In this document: in pieces, positions 47,301 through 57,901 of the stretch
Numbering within the stretch: the first letter of the stretch is position 1
Layout of the letters: each line of letters begins with the position of its first letter
From: Termitomyces sp. T153
Taxonomy: Eukaryota; Basidiomycota; Agaricomycetes; Agaricales; Lyophyllaceae
Direction of reading: 5' to 3'
DNA: 64,000 nt
Assembly: GCA_018296165.2 (NCBI GenBank)
Contig: JACKQL020000158.1
Span: 19,676-83,675 of the forward strand
Made by a program: the position numbers and the translations under genes
The notes under the pieces: generated by a model
Database searches by the model: none
What the model was told of the DNA's origin: nothing
The model's input: only the letters and a program-made list of their open reading frames with translations

Positions 47301-48770
47301 TGAATTCATGATACTCCAGGGGAACTACTTCAGATAGGGTCTGTTCCTCCATTTTGCTCCCTGGTGCTGCAATTTCTGCGTGGAAGTGCTCCTTGGGTAG
47401 GGCTGGTGTGACTTGCAGCTGAAAGGCAGGAGTGCCATTTTGTAGAAGGTGTGTGAAGGGGATGGCACCAATGATTTTAATGTTGAGGCTTCTGCAGTTA
47501 ATGGGGGTGGAAGGCAGGGCAGTAGCAGTCAAGTCTGTGGTGGTGGCAGAGTCAGTTGGAGGGGTCAAGCATTGCTGGCCAGGGTACCATGGGCCTTTGT
47601 ATTGATTCCAAGGTACATTGGGAGGCAGCTGTTGTAATTTGATCAAGGGTGACCAAGGTGGAATTGCACTTCCTTCACTGTCAGAGTCACTGTTAGAGGT
47701 CGAGAGGCTTTGGATTACTCCAGGAGTGCTGGCACCAGGGTCAGAGACATCGGAGTCTGAGATAGACTGGAGGCAGAGGGGGATGGCAGCTGCTAAACTG
47801 GCTTTGGGGCTGGGGATTTGCATGGTGAAGTTCTTCCAGTTGATGTTGGAGTTAACATCTTGTAGCCATGGAAGTCCAAGCACTATTGGAGTCAATGGGG
47901 GCAGTTGGGTGATGAGGAGCTGGGCCTGAAACTGCAGGTCATTGTTGAGGGTGAGGGTGTTGTTGTGGTATTGAGTGATTCCTGTCATAGCAGGGCTTCC
48001 GTTGAAGAGTTGGAGTTCAAGAGGTTTGTCAAGGTCATTATGTTGGAGGTCGAGTTGACTGCTGACAAAGGTACTGGAGGTGCTGCTGTTGACAAGGGGG
48101 GGGGAGTATCTTGGGTGAGCTGTTGAGTCAGACATTGATGACAAATGGCCACACAGACCTGGAGTGGAGCTGCAGAGGAGTCCAGAGGTGGTTGATTGTA
48201 GTTCTGGAGTTCTTGGAGGAGGGTGAGACATTGAAGAGTACCAGTCTGGAGTTGGTGGGGTTGTCCCAGTCAATGTGGAGGGTGAGGCTGGGCCAATCAA
48301 TGTGAGGGTTGGTGGAGTGGAGCCATGAGAAGCTTAAGACAACAGGGGCAGAGGGGTGTAGTTTTGTGATGAGCAGCTGGAGTTCTTGTTGTCGTTTGTT
48401 GGTGAAGGTCATGGGCATTTCCAGGCAGTGTGTGATGTCTCTGGTGGGGGTGGGGTCACCATCAAAGAGTTTGAGGGGGATCAGAGTGGGAAGGCATTGG
48501 AGGAGGTGGGGAGTGAGCACTGCCAGGGATTTGTTAATGAAGTTATCCATGGCACCACTGTCAACTAGGGTGGGGACAGGGTGGTTGGAGAAGGGGAAGG
48601 TGGTGCAGAGGAGGAGGGTGGTGGAGGAGTGGGAGGGGAGGTGTGCTGGGAGGTTGTCTGGGGTGAGTACCATTGTGCAGAGAAGTGTGGCTGGAGTGGA
48701 GAAGACATCAGGATCTGGTCCATGGTCTAGTGCATCTTCAAGACCTAAACTGCTGACTCATTTTCCATAA
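44370..48770 (-). pseudogene. Gypsy B pol: protease, RT, RNase H, integrase, chromodomain
   Basis: 48673-48340: retropepsin-like (PTLVDSGAMDNFI, then VLSFSWLHSTNP). 48110-47830: a second retropepsin-like unit with LVNSSTSSTF in place of the DSG site, then IVLGLPWLQDVN. 47200-46684: RT with VDYQGLNKVTKKNWYPLPLI and an intact YLDD (VIVYLDDILIYS), ending in a stop. 46635-46444: [14 protein letters not shown]. 46440-45958: RNase H (YNIYNKELLTIVKAFYQW). 45897-45580: integrase zinc part (HHDYKLWGHLGIHKT). 45489-45148: integrase core (HGLPDDIIPDCRP, NLSTAYHPETDRQTE). 44600-44430: chromodomain (YHYKVDQILDSCMV, YLVCWKGYGLEDNTWEP). At least four stops or shifts separate the pieces. Confidence 0.85.
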
Positions 48771-48809
48771 ACTGGTAGTCGCAATCTTCTCCATCAATTG
48801 TCCACACAG

Positions 48810-51247
48810 CGCGTCCCATCACCTGACATTTAGGACAACTGTGGATAAAATGTCCCTGCTCATCACATAGGATGCATATGCTCTCCTTCCATCATTTCTC
48901 CTGTGTATCCTCTAGTATGTCAATCCACAGCCTATCCTAAATCTTGTTCATGCACAGGGCTTCCTGATTGTTGGTGGAGTCCAGAATATCATGGTGGTCA
49001 TTGGAGTTGGCGTCCAGGGGCCCTGGAGTCTTGTGGAGGTTGGTGGCATTGAGCTGAGCAGGTGGGTGTTGTCCTGGGGGTCAATTTGCACTGGTAGTTT
49101 CTTGGCCTGAAGGGAAGCGGGGCATGGGGTTGGCAGGGATTGAAGATCAAATGCCATTGGTTGCTCCAGCCTGCCAGTTGGTGTTACTGGAAGTGTTCCA
49201 TGAGGTCCAGGGTACCATGTTTTTGCTGCAATCTTCCTAGTAGCATTAGTTGACCTGGGTAACAAGTGCCTTGTACCCATCATAGGTGGTTTGCTTGGGT
49301 GTGAGGCAAAAGACATCCTTGATCCATTGAGGCAGAGTGTGATGGAAGGCAAAGCAGAGAGCATTGTAGTTCCACCTAGTTTCATAGGCTTCTCATTCAA
49401 ATCATACAATGAAGGTCATAAAGCGCTCATTGTCATGCATTTAGAGGTTGAAGAGATTTTCCTCCACCTCTGCTACAGTGTCAAAGACACTAAACTTACT
49501 CAAGAATTCCTGGGTGAAAGCAAGCCAATTGGAGAGTATGGGGTTGTTGGGGTCAAACCAGAGTAGTGCCATGTAATGGTTGAAGGCAATACCCTGCAAA
49601 TACAATGTGGCAAAGGCTACTTGTGAGCTCTCAAGTTGGAAGGTGATAGGCTTAGCTTGGAACATAGTCAGACACTGAGTTAGAAAGATATGCCACTTCT
49701 GGGGGTTGTGGCTGGTGAAGGGTTTGGGCTTCTGGATGTCAAGCTTTCCTTCTCAAGCCAGTGCATCATGAGTATTGTTCTGTGGGTTTTAAGTTTGGGG
49801 CGGGGGTCCAGCATTGTAGTAGTAATAATAATTGTTTCCATTTCCCTATTGGGAGGGGAAGTTGTCCATAGCCAGGCCCCATCCTCCAGGTGGTCCACCA
49901 TTGGGAGGTCTGCCACTGGGGGGTTGACCCGCATTGCCAAGGGGAGGCCCCAGGGCCCATTGAGGGGGAGGGGGTCCTCCAGGGGTGGGGAGTCTGGAGT
50001 AGTTGGCATTGGCAGGAGGGTTGGGCATTGGAATAGGTGGGGGGTGAGGGGGATTAGTGGGGAAAGGGGGTTGGAGTGCTCCAGGGCCCGTAGGCTGCCT
50101 TGGAGGGGTGGGGACGTTCTGGCAGGGTGGAGGCATGTTGGTATAGGGGGGTGCAGAGGTTGAAGTGAGGAGGTCTGTCCCACAGAGGGCCATTGCATGA
50201 GGCAGGCTCATCAGCAGGGTTGCCAGGCTCATTGATGTAGGAAAGTGTCTGATTATCATCATTGATGTGCAGGGGTGGCTGTTGGCAATGGAGTTTGGGG
50301 ACAGTGGGCTGATCCCATGTTTGAAAGGTGCTGGGAATGGAGTTGGCCCAGGGACAAGCAGAGAGGGCCAAGATGTGGGCGGCGGGTTAGTCAAACAGTC
50401 CCTTCATGGGGTTGAGGTTCCTCAAGATGTTGGAGGCCACATTCAGTTCTTCTTGCTAGCAGGGAATAGGAGGCAGGGCTTCGCTTTGTATTTCAATGGG
50501 TTCCTTGTGTTGCACATGAAAGGAGCAGGAGGGGTCCAGAGGATCTTCAAAGGGGCAGGGGTTCAGACTGGTGTGGATTTCTTCCACCAACATGCAGAGC
50601 TTGTTCCATAAACTAGCATTGATGCCCAGGATGCCTTGCATAGTTTCTGGGAGGTTTCCTTGCAGGTAGCATTTATGAAAATCAAGAAGTCGATCTGCCC
50701 AGACTTCTGGGGTTGCAGAAGTGTTAGGGTAGCTTAGGTTAACAAGGAGAGTGCAAGCATGTTTTGCAAATTCTGTGGGAAAGAGGTGGAGGGAGTGGAG
50801 GACTTTGTCATGCTGTTAGATGTAGGCTTTGACCCTTTTCTGTCTGGGGGATGAGGAAACTTGAGCAGAGAGTGGCAGACAAGGGGGAGGATAATTATCT
50901 GGGTGCATCGGAGGGACTGGAGCTGCAGCAGGGACCAGGTATGTGTAGTAGTAGGCAGGGGGGAGGTAGGCGGAGTTGGGGGGCACTGCAGAGTATCCTC
51001 CAGGATACAAGTGGGGATTGTTACCATTGGTGGGGAATGTTGGAGGGTGGTGCCAGCCCGGGGAGACTCCCTGGCTAATGGAGGATGTGTAGAATGCCTG
51101 GTTGGGGTCAGGAGTCCAGTGGCAGGGAATGTACTGATCTGCAGGGAGGCCTGAGTAGAATGGGGCATAGGGATTTTCAGAAATTGGCTGACCATAGATG
51201 TTGGTTAGGTAGCCAGCAGGGTTGTATGCAGGGTTATATGCAGACAT
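48810..51247 (-). pseudogene. Gypsy B gag
   Basis: Start ATG at 51247 (MSAYNPAYNPAGYLTNIYGQP), N-terminal Pro/Tyr-rich 143 codons to 50816. Then comes 50394-49846 (Pro-rich, ending GPPGGWGLAMDNFPSQ) and the capsid part 49665-49441 (TFQLESSQVAFATLYLQGIAFNHYMALLW, FLSKFSVFDTVAEVEENLFNL). A CCHC knuckle lies near 48880-48840 (CILCDEQGHFIHSC). It is split by frameshifts. Confidence 0.75.
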
Positions 51248-51261
51248 TGAGAATGGGGTAA

Positions 51262-51279
51262 GGGGGAGTCTTGATATTA
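51262..51279 (-). promoter_or_regulatory. Self-priming primer-binding site of Gypsy B
   Basis: On minus TAATATCAAGACTCCCCC directly follows the 5' LTR. Thirteen bases (TAATATCAAGACT) are complementary to the predicted 5' end of the transcript, AGTCTTGATATTA, as found in the left LTR (41739-41727). The right LTR has one mismatch (TAATATCATGACT at 51818-51830). Confidence 0.7.
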
Positions 51280-52313
51280 TGTCACTGACAATGGAGGCTC
51301 AGCTACACTGGCAAATCCTTATTAGGCAGATGCGATGTCCTGTGCTTACTCTGGAGGTGGTGCGGAGGGGTGAGACTTGCAGGGGGAAGCTACAGGAGGT
51401 GGTCCAAGCAAGTCTGAAGTGACCTAGGAAGTCTAAGACCAAGTATATTCACATTGGGCTTGGGTGGTGTTAGGGGCAAGTTTGGGAGTGCATAAGTGGA
51501 CTGCAGGATAGATGGGGCTTTGCTAGAGTTGGGGGCAGAGCCAAAGTTTGATGGGGAGATCAAGTAAGACTTGATGGGGCCATAACTCAGTGGAGAGGAA
51601 GGTCCAGAGTGGTCATGAGAATGTTTTTGGAGGTTGTAGCACATGTGTGGAGTTTGTATGGTCATCGGAGAGGGAAAGAACTTAGAAAAATACAGGAAAA
51701 GAAGACAATCAAGACAAGACAGAGACGAGGTGAGGCAAGACAGAGAGAAAGATAGATTTGAGACTAGAAATAGAAATAGAGACAAAACACAAGACACAAG
51801 GAACTAGTAAATGCAAGTAATATCATGACTACCATATGAGGAGCTATTCTATGACTTATATACTGACTACTGGACAGCTCCAGAGGACAATGGGCATGGC
51901 AGTGAGGTTCAACAGAGCTGTGCAGAGTTTACAGGTGTTGGGTACAATCAAGGGGCATGCCGTGGTGATATTCTGATGGGATCAGTTGGAGGCACAGGCC
52001 ACTCCAGGGTCATCGTGATATTCCAGAGCAGGTTGGATGAACTGGGATTCCAGAGCAGGTTGGATGAACTGGGGTAGCAAGTTGGAGGTGTGCAATGAGG
52101 TCAGGAACGGTGGGGAAGGGTTCCAGGGCTCAGAGGAAGTGTAGATGGCTGCAGAGAAGGCATTGGAGTTGTTCAGGAGATCATTGGAGTGTGCCAGGAT
52201 GCATCAGAGTTACCCACAGTGGGCATGGAGGGTGGGTGCTGATAATGTGAAGAACTCAGGGGAGTGAGTGTGTTGGGAAACAAGGTCAGGGGTTTGGGGA
52301 GTGGGTTGTGACA
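51280..52313 (-). repeat. 5' LTR of Gypsy B
   Basis: 1034 bp. Relative to the left LTR it lacks 7 bp right after the terminal TGTCA (TGTCACTGACAATGG against TGTCAGGTTCCACTGAC) and has a duplicated GATTCCAGAGCAGGTTGG-type unit near 52020-52075. Confidence 0.92.
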
Positions 52314-52318
52314 CCAAC

Positions 52319-53558
52319 AAATCAGAGATATGTAGGGCATTTTTGAACACTAATTTAGCTATGCCCTCACCCATCTTCACCATCTATTTGACAGTCCCCT
52401 GGCCTACTATGCAGAACACTGCATCCTGGGTAGTAGCCTGTCCCTTTCTTAGTGATTTGAGTGGTACATAGTCCACAAAATCCTCATGGCTAACAAAGTA
52501 ATGATCACTTGCACCTGAGTCTGCAAATGTGGGGATTTTGGCTCTTGCCTGAAGTGCAAGCATGGTGCTGTCAGGTAGGCTTTGAACAGGGGTTCCCTGG
52601 GCATCATATACTGCTGCTGGCATGTACTGTGCTAATAAGGCATATGTGATCTGAGCACTCAGATTTATGGCATTTGCATTTGCTAGATTTGCCAAGGCTG
52701 TGCCCTGAATAGCATTGATCAATGCTAAGGTGCTCTCACAGTTTCTGAAATTTGTGGGGAATTGGCCTTCCTTCCCTCTGCCTTTTCAGCAGCAGTTTGG
52801 CATTGTATATCCAATGTGTCCACAGTTGGGATTTGTGCAGATCAACTTGGGCTTTTGGAGCTTTGCAGTTGCCTGGAGTGCAGTTACTGATGTCTTCTCC
52901 AGTCTTTGTGTTTTGATCCATTCCCAATGGACCATTGATCTAGTGATGAGTATTGGTGGTGGTGGTGTAAGACCCAATACAATTGTGTTCCAGGATTCTG
53001 GGAGGGATTCAATCACTATAGATCTGAATGTTGCACCCATTATAACTGCCCTCTTATCAACAGCCTCATTCCATTTGGTGTGGAGCACCTTAATATGTTC
53101 TTGGAAATTAGCTCCTTCCCTGAACATTGTAGTGCAAAGTTTGTTTTCTGCCCTGTTGCCACCACCTCTGAGGCTACACTGTACATATCAATGAGTGATT
53201 TCCATGCTTGGGCAGCTGTTCCACTCATTCTTATCTCTAATCCAATAGGGTTTTTGCAATTGTTTAAAATCAAGCTGATTGTCCAGGCATTTTGACTGTC
53301 CCATTCTTTCTTGGTTGGCAGAGTGCCATGGGGTAGGTTATGCCAGGAGAGGTACCTTGTCAGGGGTTTTTGGTGAGACATTGCTGTTGGGTTCAGGTTT
53401 TTGGATGGTTCCTTTGAGGCAGCTGCAAGCACAGCAATATTGTGCTGTGATAAGGACTCTGTTCCTGAAGCTGGTGTAGTTTGTCTTGTTGAACTACTGC
53501 TCCTTGGGAAACATGGGTAGATTGTGTGTGGAAGTGTTGGATATTTTGTATAGTGCAC
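52319..53558 (-). pseudogene. Copia 3 gag and protease
   Basis: 53558-53040: gag (LSWHNLPHGTLPTKKEWDS, WKSLIDMYSVASEVVATGQ). 53127-52786: LHTKWNEAVDKRAVIMGATF, then a CCHC-like region (ICTNPNCGHIGYTMPNC). 52722-52384: protease with FADSGASDHYFVSHEDF. The frame is lost between gag pieces. It is cut on the left by Gypsy B. Confidence 0.8.
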
Positions 53559-53611
53559 CTTGGTATTTGGTATGAGCCAGGAAATCTAAAAATTTCTTTT
53601 GTGTCTGCATC

Positions 53612-54507
53612 TCTGGTGGCACATCCCCTGTTGGCCTCCTCAGCTCCCCCTCTCCCCCACAAGGCCCACAAGCCTCTCCAACATCTTTCCTGACCCAGGC
53701 ACATGTCACTGGCTTGCCCCTACAACCCCCATGACCACTCTGGAACTCTCCCATGACTATGGAGCAGACTGCATCCCCATCAATTCCCATTAGAATATCA
53801 CTGTGGCCTGCCATCTGATCAGAGCCAACACTTATCAACCCTGCACAGCTCTGCTGAGCCCTGCCCTCACCACCTCAGTTCTTGAAGGAGGTCCAGTAGT
53901 TAGTATGTAAGGCATAGAGTAACATCTGTTAACTCAATCTTGATATTGCTTTACTTGGTTACCTCTGTGTCATGTTTCTTTCTGTTATGTTTTCTGGTCT
54001 TGTCTCTATTTCTATTTTCAGCCTCAAATCTATTTTTTTTCTCAGCTCTATCTCATTTTGACTTTGTCTTGTCTCATCCATCTCTGTTTCCTTATCATTC
54101 CTAAGATCCCTTCAACTCTGACATCATTACAAACTCTGTGCATACACTACAACCCTTCAAACATTCATACAATAACTCTGGACCTTGCCCTATGCTTGGC
54201 CCCAGAATCCATCACTTTTGATTGATTCCCCATCAAACTCTGGCTCCACTCCCATCACTTGTCAAACTTCTGCTTGCCCCACAGTCCATACACTCCCTTA
54301 CAAACTTGTACCTGATGCCTGCCCAAACCCAACACTTAACATACTTGGTCTTAGACTTCCCCAGACCTCTCTAGACTTGCTCAGACCACTTCTCTCTAGC
54401 TTCCTCTTGCAAGTATCTGAAGTTTGAACTACTCCTGGAGTGCTTGTGTCCACCTAGTAAGGACTTGCCCAGTTAAGCTGAGCCCCTGTGGTTAGCAGAA
54501 CCTGACA
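53612..54507 (+). repeat. 5' LTR of Gypsy D, truncated
   Basis: It matches the solo LTR 39116-40170 from GGCACATCCCCTGTTGGCC-type sequence onward. The TATA region is degraded (TAGTATGTAAGGC near 53901) and the transcript start reads AATCTTGATATTG (53936-53948). Ends AACCTGACA. Confidence 0.8.
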
Positions 54508-54521
54508 TAATATCAAGACTC
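54508..54521 (+). promoter_or_regulatory. Self-priming primer-binding site of Gypsy D
   Basis: TAATATCAAGACTC immediately after the LTR. Ten bases pair with the decayed transcript start of the same LTR. Confidence 0.65.
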
Positions 54522-54539
54522 CACCTTACCCCATTCTTG

Positions 54540-56230
54540 ATGTCTGCATACAATCCTGTATTCAATCCTGCTGGCTATCCAACCAATGTCTATGGAAGAC
54601 TGGCACCCAAAACTTACTATGCCCCATTCTATTCAGGCCCACCTGCAGATCAGTATGTTCCCTGCCACTTTCTATGCCCCCTCCATTAGCCAGGGAATAC
54701 CCCTGGGCTGGCACTGCCCCTTGATGTTCCCCACTGATGGTAACTACCTCTGCATGTTTCCTGGAGGATTGCCTGAAGAACCCCTAGCTGCATCCAACCC
54801 TGTTTACCTCTCACCCACTCCTCTGTTCCTGCTGTGGTCTCAACTCCTCCAGAACAACCAGATGATTATTGCCCCTCTTGACTGCCATTCTCTGTTCAAA
54901 TCCCTCCTTCCCCTAGACAGCAATGAGTTGAAGTCTATATCCAGCAGTATGACAAAGTTGTCTGTTCCCTCTGCCTCTCCCCCATGGAGTTTTCAAGACA
55001 TGCTTGCCCTCCTCATTGGTTTGAGTAACCATGACACTCCAGCAACTCCAGAGGTTTGGGCAGATTGCCTCCTCAACTTCCACAAACATTATCTACAAAG
55101 GACCCTCCCCAAAACCATGCAAGGCACTCTGGAAATTGATGCTAATCTCTGGAACAAGCTCTGTGCCCTGGTCAAAGAAATCCACACTAGTTCAAACTCC
55201 TGTCAATTTGAAGACTCTCTGGACCCTGCCTGCTCCTTTCACATGCAACAAGAAGAACTCACCAGAGTATAATGCAAAGCTATGCCCCTCATTCCCTGAT
55301 AGCAGGAAGAGCTCAATACCACATCCAACATTCTGAGGAACCTCAACTCTGCTAGAGGACTTTTTGACCAACCCACTGCCCACACCTTGGCCCTCTCCAC
55401 TTGTCCCAGGGCAAACTCCATCCCCAGCACCTTCCATACCTAGGACCAACCCACTACTCCTAAGCCCCATACTCAGAGGCCCCCTCTGTACATTGACAAT
55501 GACAACCAAACTGTTTCCTACATTGATGAGCCTGGAAATTCCAGCAAAGAATCTGCCCCTTGCAATGGCTCTCTCCAGGATAGACCTCCCCATTTTGACC
55601 TCCATGCCCCCCATGAAAATGCTCCCCAGCCTCACCAAAATGCCCCAGCTCCTCCATGTCAACCCATGGGCCCTGGAGCACCTCAGCCCCCCTTTTCCAA
55701 CAACCCCCCCATCCCCTGCCAGTTCCACTACCCAACCCTCCCACTGACAACAACTACTTTGGATTGCTGACTCCTAGAGGACCCTCTCCCCTTCTCTGGG
55801 CCCTGGGCCCTCCTCTGGGCAACACTTGCCAACCCCCAGGTGGTGGACCTCCCAATGGCAGACCTCCAGGTGGATGGGTCCTGGCCATAAACAACTTACC
55901 CCCTCAGCACAGCAATAGAAACAATTACTATTACTACTACAACGCTGGACCCCTGCCTCAAATTCAAAAAACTCAGAACAACACTCATGATACACTGGAT
56001 TGAGAAGCTAAGCTTGACATTCAGAAACCAGAATCCTTCACTAGTTACAGCCCCCAGAAATGGAGAATCTTCCTAATGCAATGCCTCACAATGTTCAAAG
56101 CTAAGCCTCTCACTTTCTAACTTGAGAGCTCACAGGTGGTCTTCACCACATTGTATTTACAGGGCATTGCCTTTGATCACTACATAGCACTGCTCTGGTG
56201 TGACTCTTACAACCAACAATCACTAACATT
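54540..56230 (+). pseudogene. Gypsy D gag
   Basis: The start at 54540 (MSAYNPVFNPAGYPTNVYGR) matches Gypsy B gag. The 54586-55272 frame has the central part (PEVWADCLLNFHKHYLQ, NLWNKLCALVKEIHTSS). 55364-56003 is Pro/Asn-rich (GGGPPNGRPPGGWVLAINN). 56136-56220 has TLYLQGIAFDHYIALLW. The frame shifts several times. It lacks the knuckle and all of pol. Confidence 0.75.
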
Positions 56231-56961
56231 GGTAATGATCCTACTACTTGTTGCATACAAATGCCTCCTCATAATAACACCACTGCACCTCAGTCAAATG
56301 AAAGTCACCCTAGGGAGCTCCCTCAGTACTTCAAGAAATTGGAGTATCTTTTTGCTGACTGTGGTATCACTGATGATACCCAGAAAAAAGAATATGCAGC
56401 TTGCTATGTTTCATATGACATGGTGGAAACTTGGCTTGGCTTACCAGAATTTGGCAACAACATAACAATTGGCAATAATGCACCCAGGCCTTATACTTAT
56501 CAGGAATGGAAAGCAGCAGTGCTCATATTGTACCCTGGTACTGACACTAGTGCATGTTACAGCCTTAGCAACCTTAAATAACTTGTCAATCAGACTTTCA
56601 ACAGCAGACTTGCAACTTGGGGAAGGTTCTCTGATTACTCTTGAGACTTCCAACATATTGCTAGGTGGCTCCTTGCTAACAACAAACTTTACCAAAATGA
56701 AGAACATTGCTTATTCCAACAAGGCATCCCCCATGTTGCTATGGTCCAAAATTGTTTGTCATCTTGAAATCACACTTCCTGATTACCATCTGGAGGATCC
56801 TTATGATGTGGACCAGGTCTTCAAAGGTGCTAAATGGGTATTGAAAGGCACTGACATGACCACAGCAAAGTACAGCAATGTTGCTAGCACCTCAGTTATC
56901 ATTTGATTGCCAGTTGTTAATGCCCCTGTCCACATTGTCCCCTACCCCCAAACATGAAACT

Positions 56962-57616
56962 TGTCAGGACCACAGTCCTGGAGGGGGACTCTTACAGGAG
57001 CCAAAACCACCTTGGGGAAGTGATGCTAACAGCAAGTATGTAAATAGGAAAAGAAACTAAGAAACTAAGAAATGAGAGTGAGTAATGAATGGAGAGAAGA
57101 TCAGATAACAACAGAACACAAACAAGAGATCAGGTAATGTCAAGGCTGGGGTGTAGCTACAGACTAAGGGACCTTATATAGCTGTAGGACACTGCCAAAA
57201 GAAGAAGATGGAAGTGATGATCTAATACAAGTGGAAGTAATCTAAGTCAAGTGGAAGTGATCTAAGTCAGGTGGAAGTGATCTGAGTCAGGTGGAAGTGA
57301 TCTAAGTCATAGCAGGAAGTGATCTTAGTCATGAGGAAGTAATCTGGAACAAGGGAAGCAATCCTGGAAGTGATCTTGGGCAGATGGAAGTGATCTGGGA
57401 CAGGTGGAAGTGATCTGGGACAGGTGGAAGTGATCTGGAACTTGTGGAAGTGGTCTGTGCCTGTGGGAATGATCTGGAACAGGTACTTACCTGGATGTGG
57501 CTGAAACAGGACTGTGGCTGAGATCTGGGGGTGTGGCTGAGATCCAGAGAGGGACTGTGTAGAATCTGAGGTTGGATAATGGTGAAGAGAAGGGGGGAAT
57601 GGAATGGGTCATGAAC
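56962..57616. mobile_element. Solo LTR with minisatellite
   Basis: TGTCAGGACC...GTCATGAAC flanked by AAACT at 56957-56961 and 57617-57621. The gag reading continues on both sides. It contains a possible TATA box (CCTTATATAGC near 57172). Confidence 0.75.
57205..57495 (+). repeat. GTGGAAGTGATCT minisatellite
   Basis: About 13 imperfect units of around 20 bp (AGGTGGAAGTGATCTAAGTC and variants) inside the solo LTR. Confidence 0.88.
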
Positions 57617-57901
57617 AAACTCTTGAATTAGCAACCACTACAGCAATTGTTAGTGCATTGGAATGTCTGGAAGCCCTGCTCACCAACAATAGCCAGCCTT
57701 TACAGCAGTCCAACAATAACTCTTGCCACTTCTGTGGTGAAACTGGTCACACCATGGTTTGTAGCACTTGTATCAAATCAGAACATATGATCAAACAAGG
57801 CAAAATTTGTTGCAATGCTGAAGGAAAAATAATTTACCATGTGGTGCTATGATTCCTAACTATTCCAGCAAGAAACTCTACATGGAATGTATTGAGGAAT
57901 G

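Larger units (their letters stand above)
41172..52313 (-). mobile_element. Gypsy B, complete chromodomain Gypsy with target duplication
   Basis: 11.1 kb. LTRs at 41172-42195 and 51280-52313. The 5-bp duplication CCAAC is at 41167-41171 and 52314-52318. Order on minus: 5' LTR, primer site, gag, protease, RT, RNase H, integrase, chromodomain. Then comes an antisense gene on plus, a polypurine tract and the 3' LTR. The chromodomain and self-priming site place it with the chromovirus/Tf1-sushi side of Gypsy. The coding parts have several stops and it is CpG-poor, so it is an old copy. Confidence 0.93.
35026..53590 (-). mobile_element. Copia LTR retrotransposon 3, split by three Gypsy insertions
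   Basis: The minus-strand Copia pieces read on across the insertions: gag and protease 53558-52319, GAG-pre-integrase and integrase 41171-40171, integrase end 39115-38315, RT and RNase H 37171-35340, and 3' LTR 35339-35026. Taken together about 5.2 kb remains. The 5' LTR is missing, cut by Gypsy D near 53600. Confidence 0.9.
53612..56240 (+). mobile_element. Gypsy D, 5' end (LTR, primer site, gag)
   Basis: Plus-strand Gypsy whose LTR lacks its first 180 bp or so by comparison with 39116-40170, joined to Copia 3 gag at about 53600. The LTR ends at 54507 and gag follows. It is lost beyond about 56240, where another family starts. Confidence 0.8.
56252..57901 (+). pseudogene. gag of another LTR element, interrupted
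   Basis: 56261-56581: RELPQYFKKLEYLFADCGI, KKEYAACYVSYDMVETWLG, YTYQEWKAAVL, a gag type unlike Gypsy B or D. Decayed frames follow to 56961. After the solo LTR it resumes at 57622 (LATTTAIVSALECLEALL) with a knuckle CHFCGETGHTMVCSTC and MIKQGKICCNAEGKIIY. Its LTRs are not in the window. It is cut at 57902 by Gypsy A. Confidence 0.7.
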
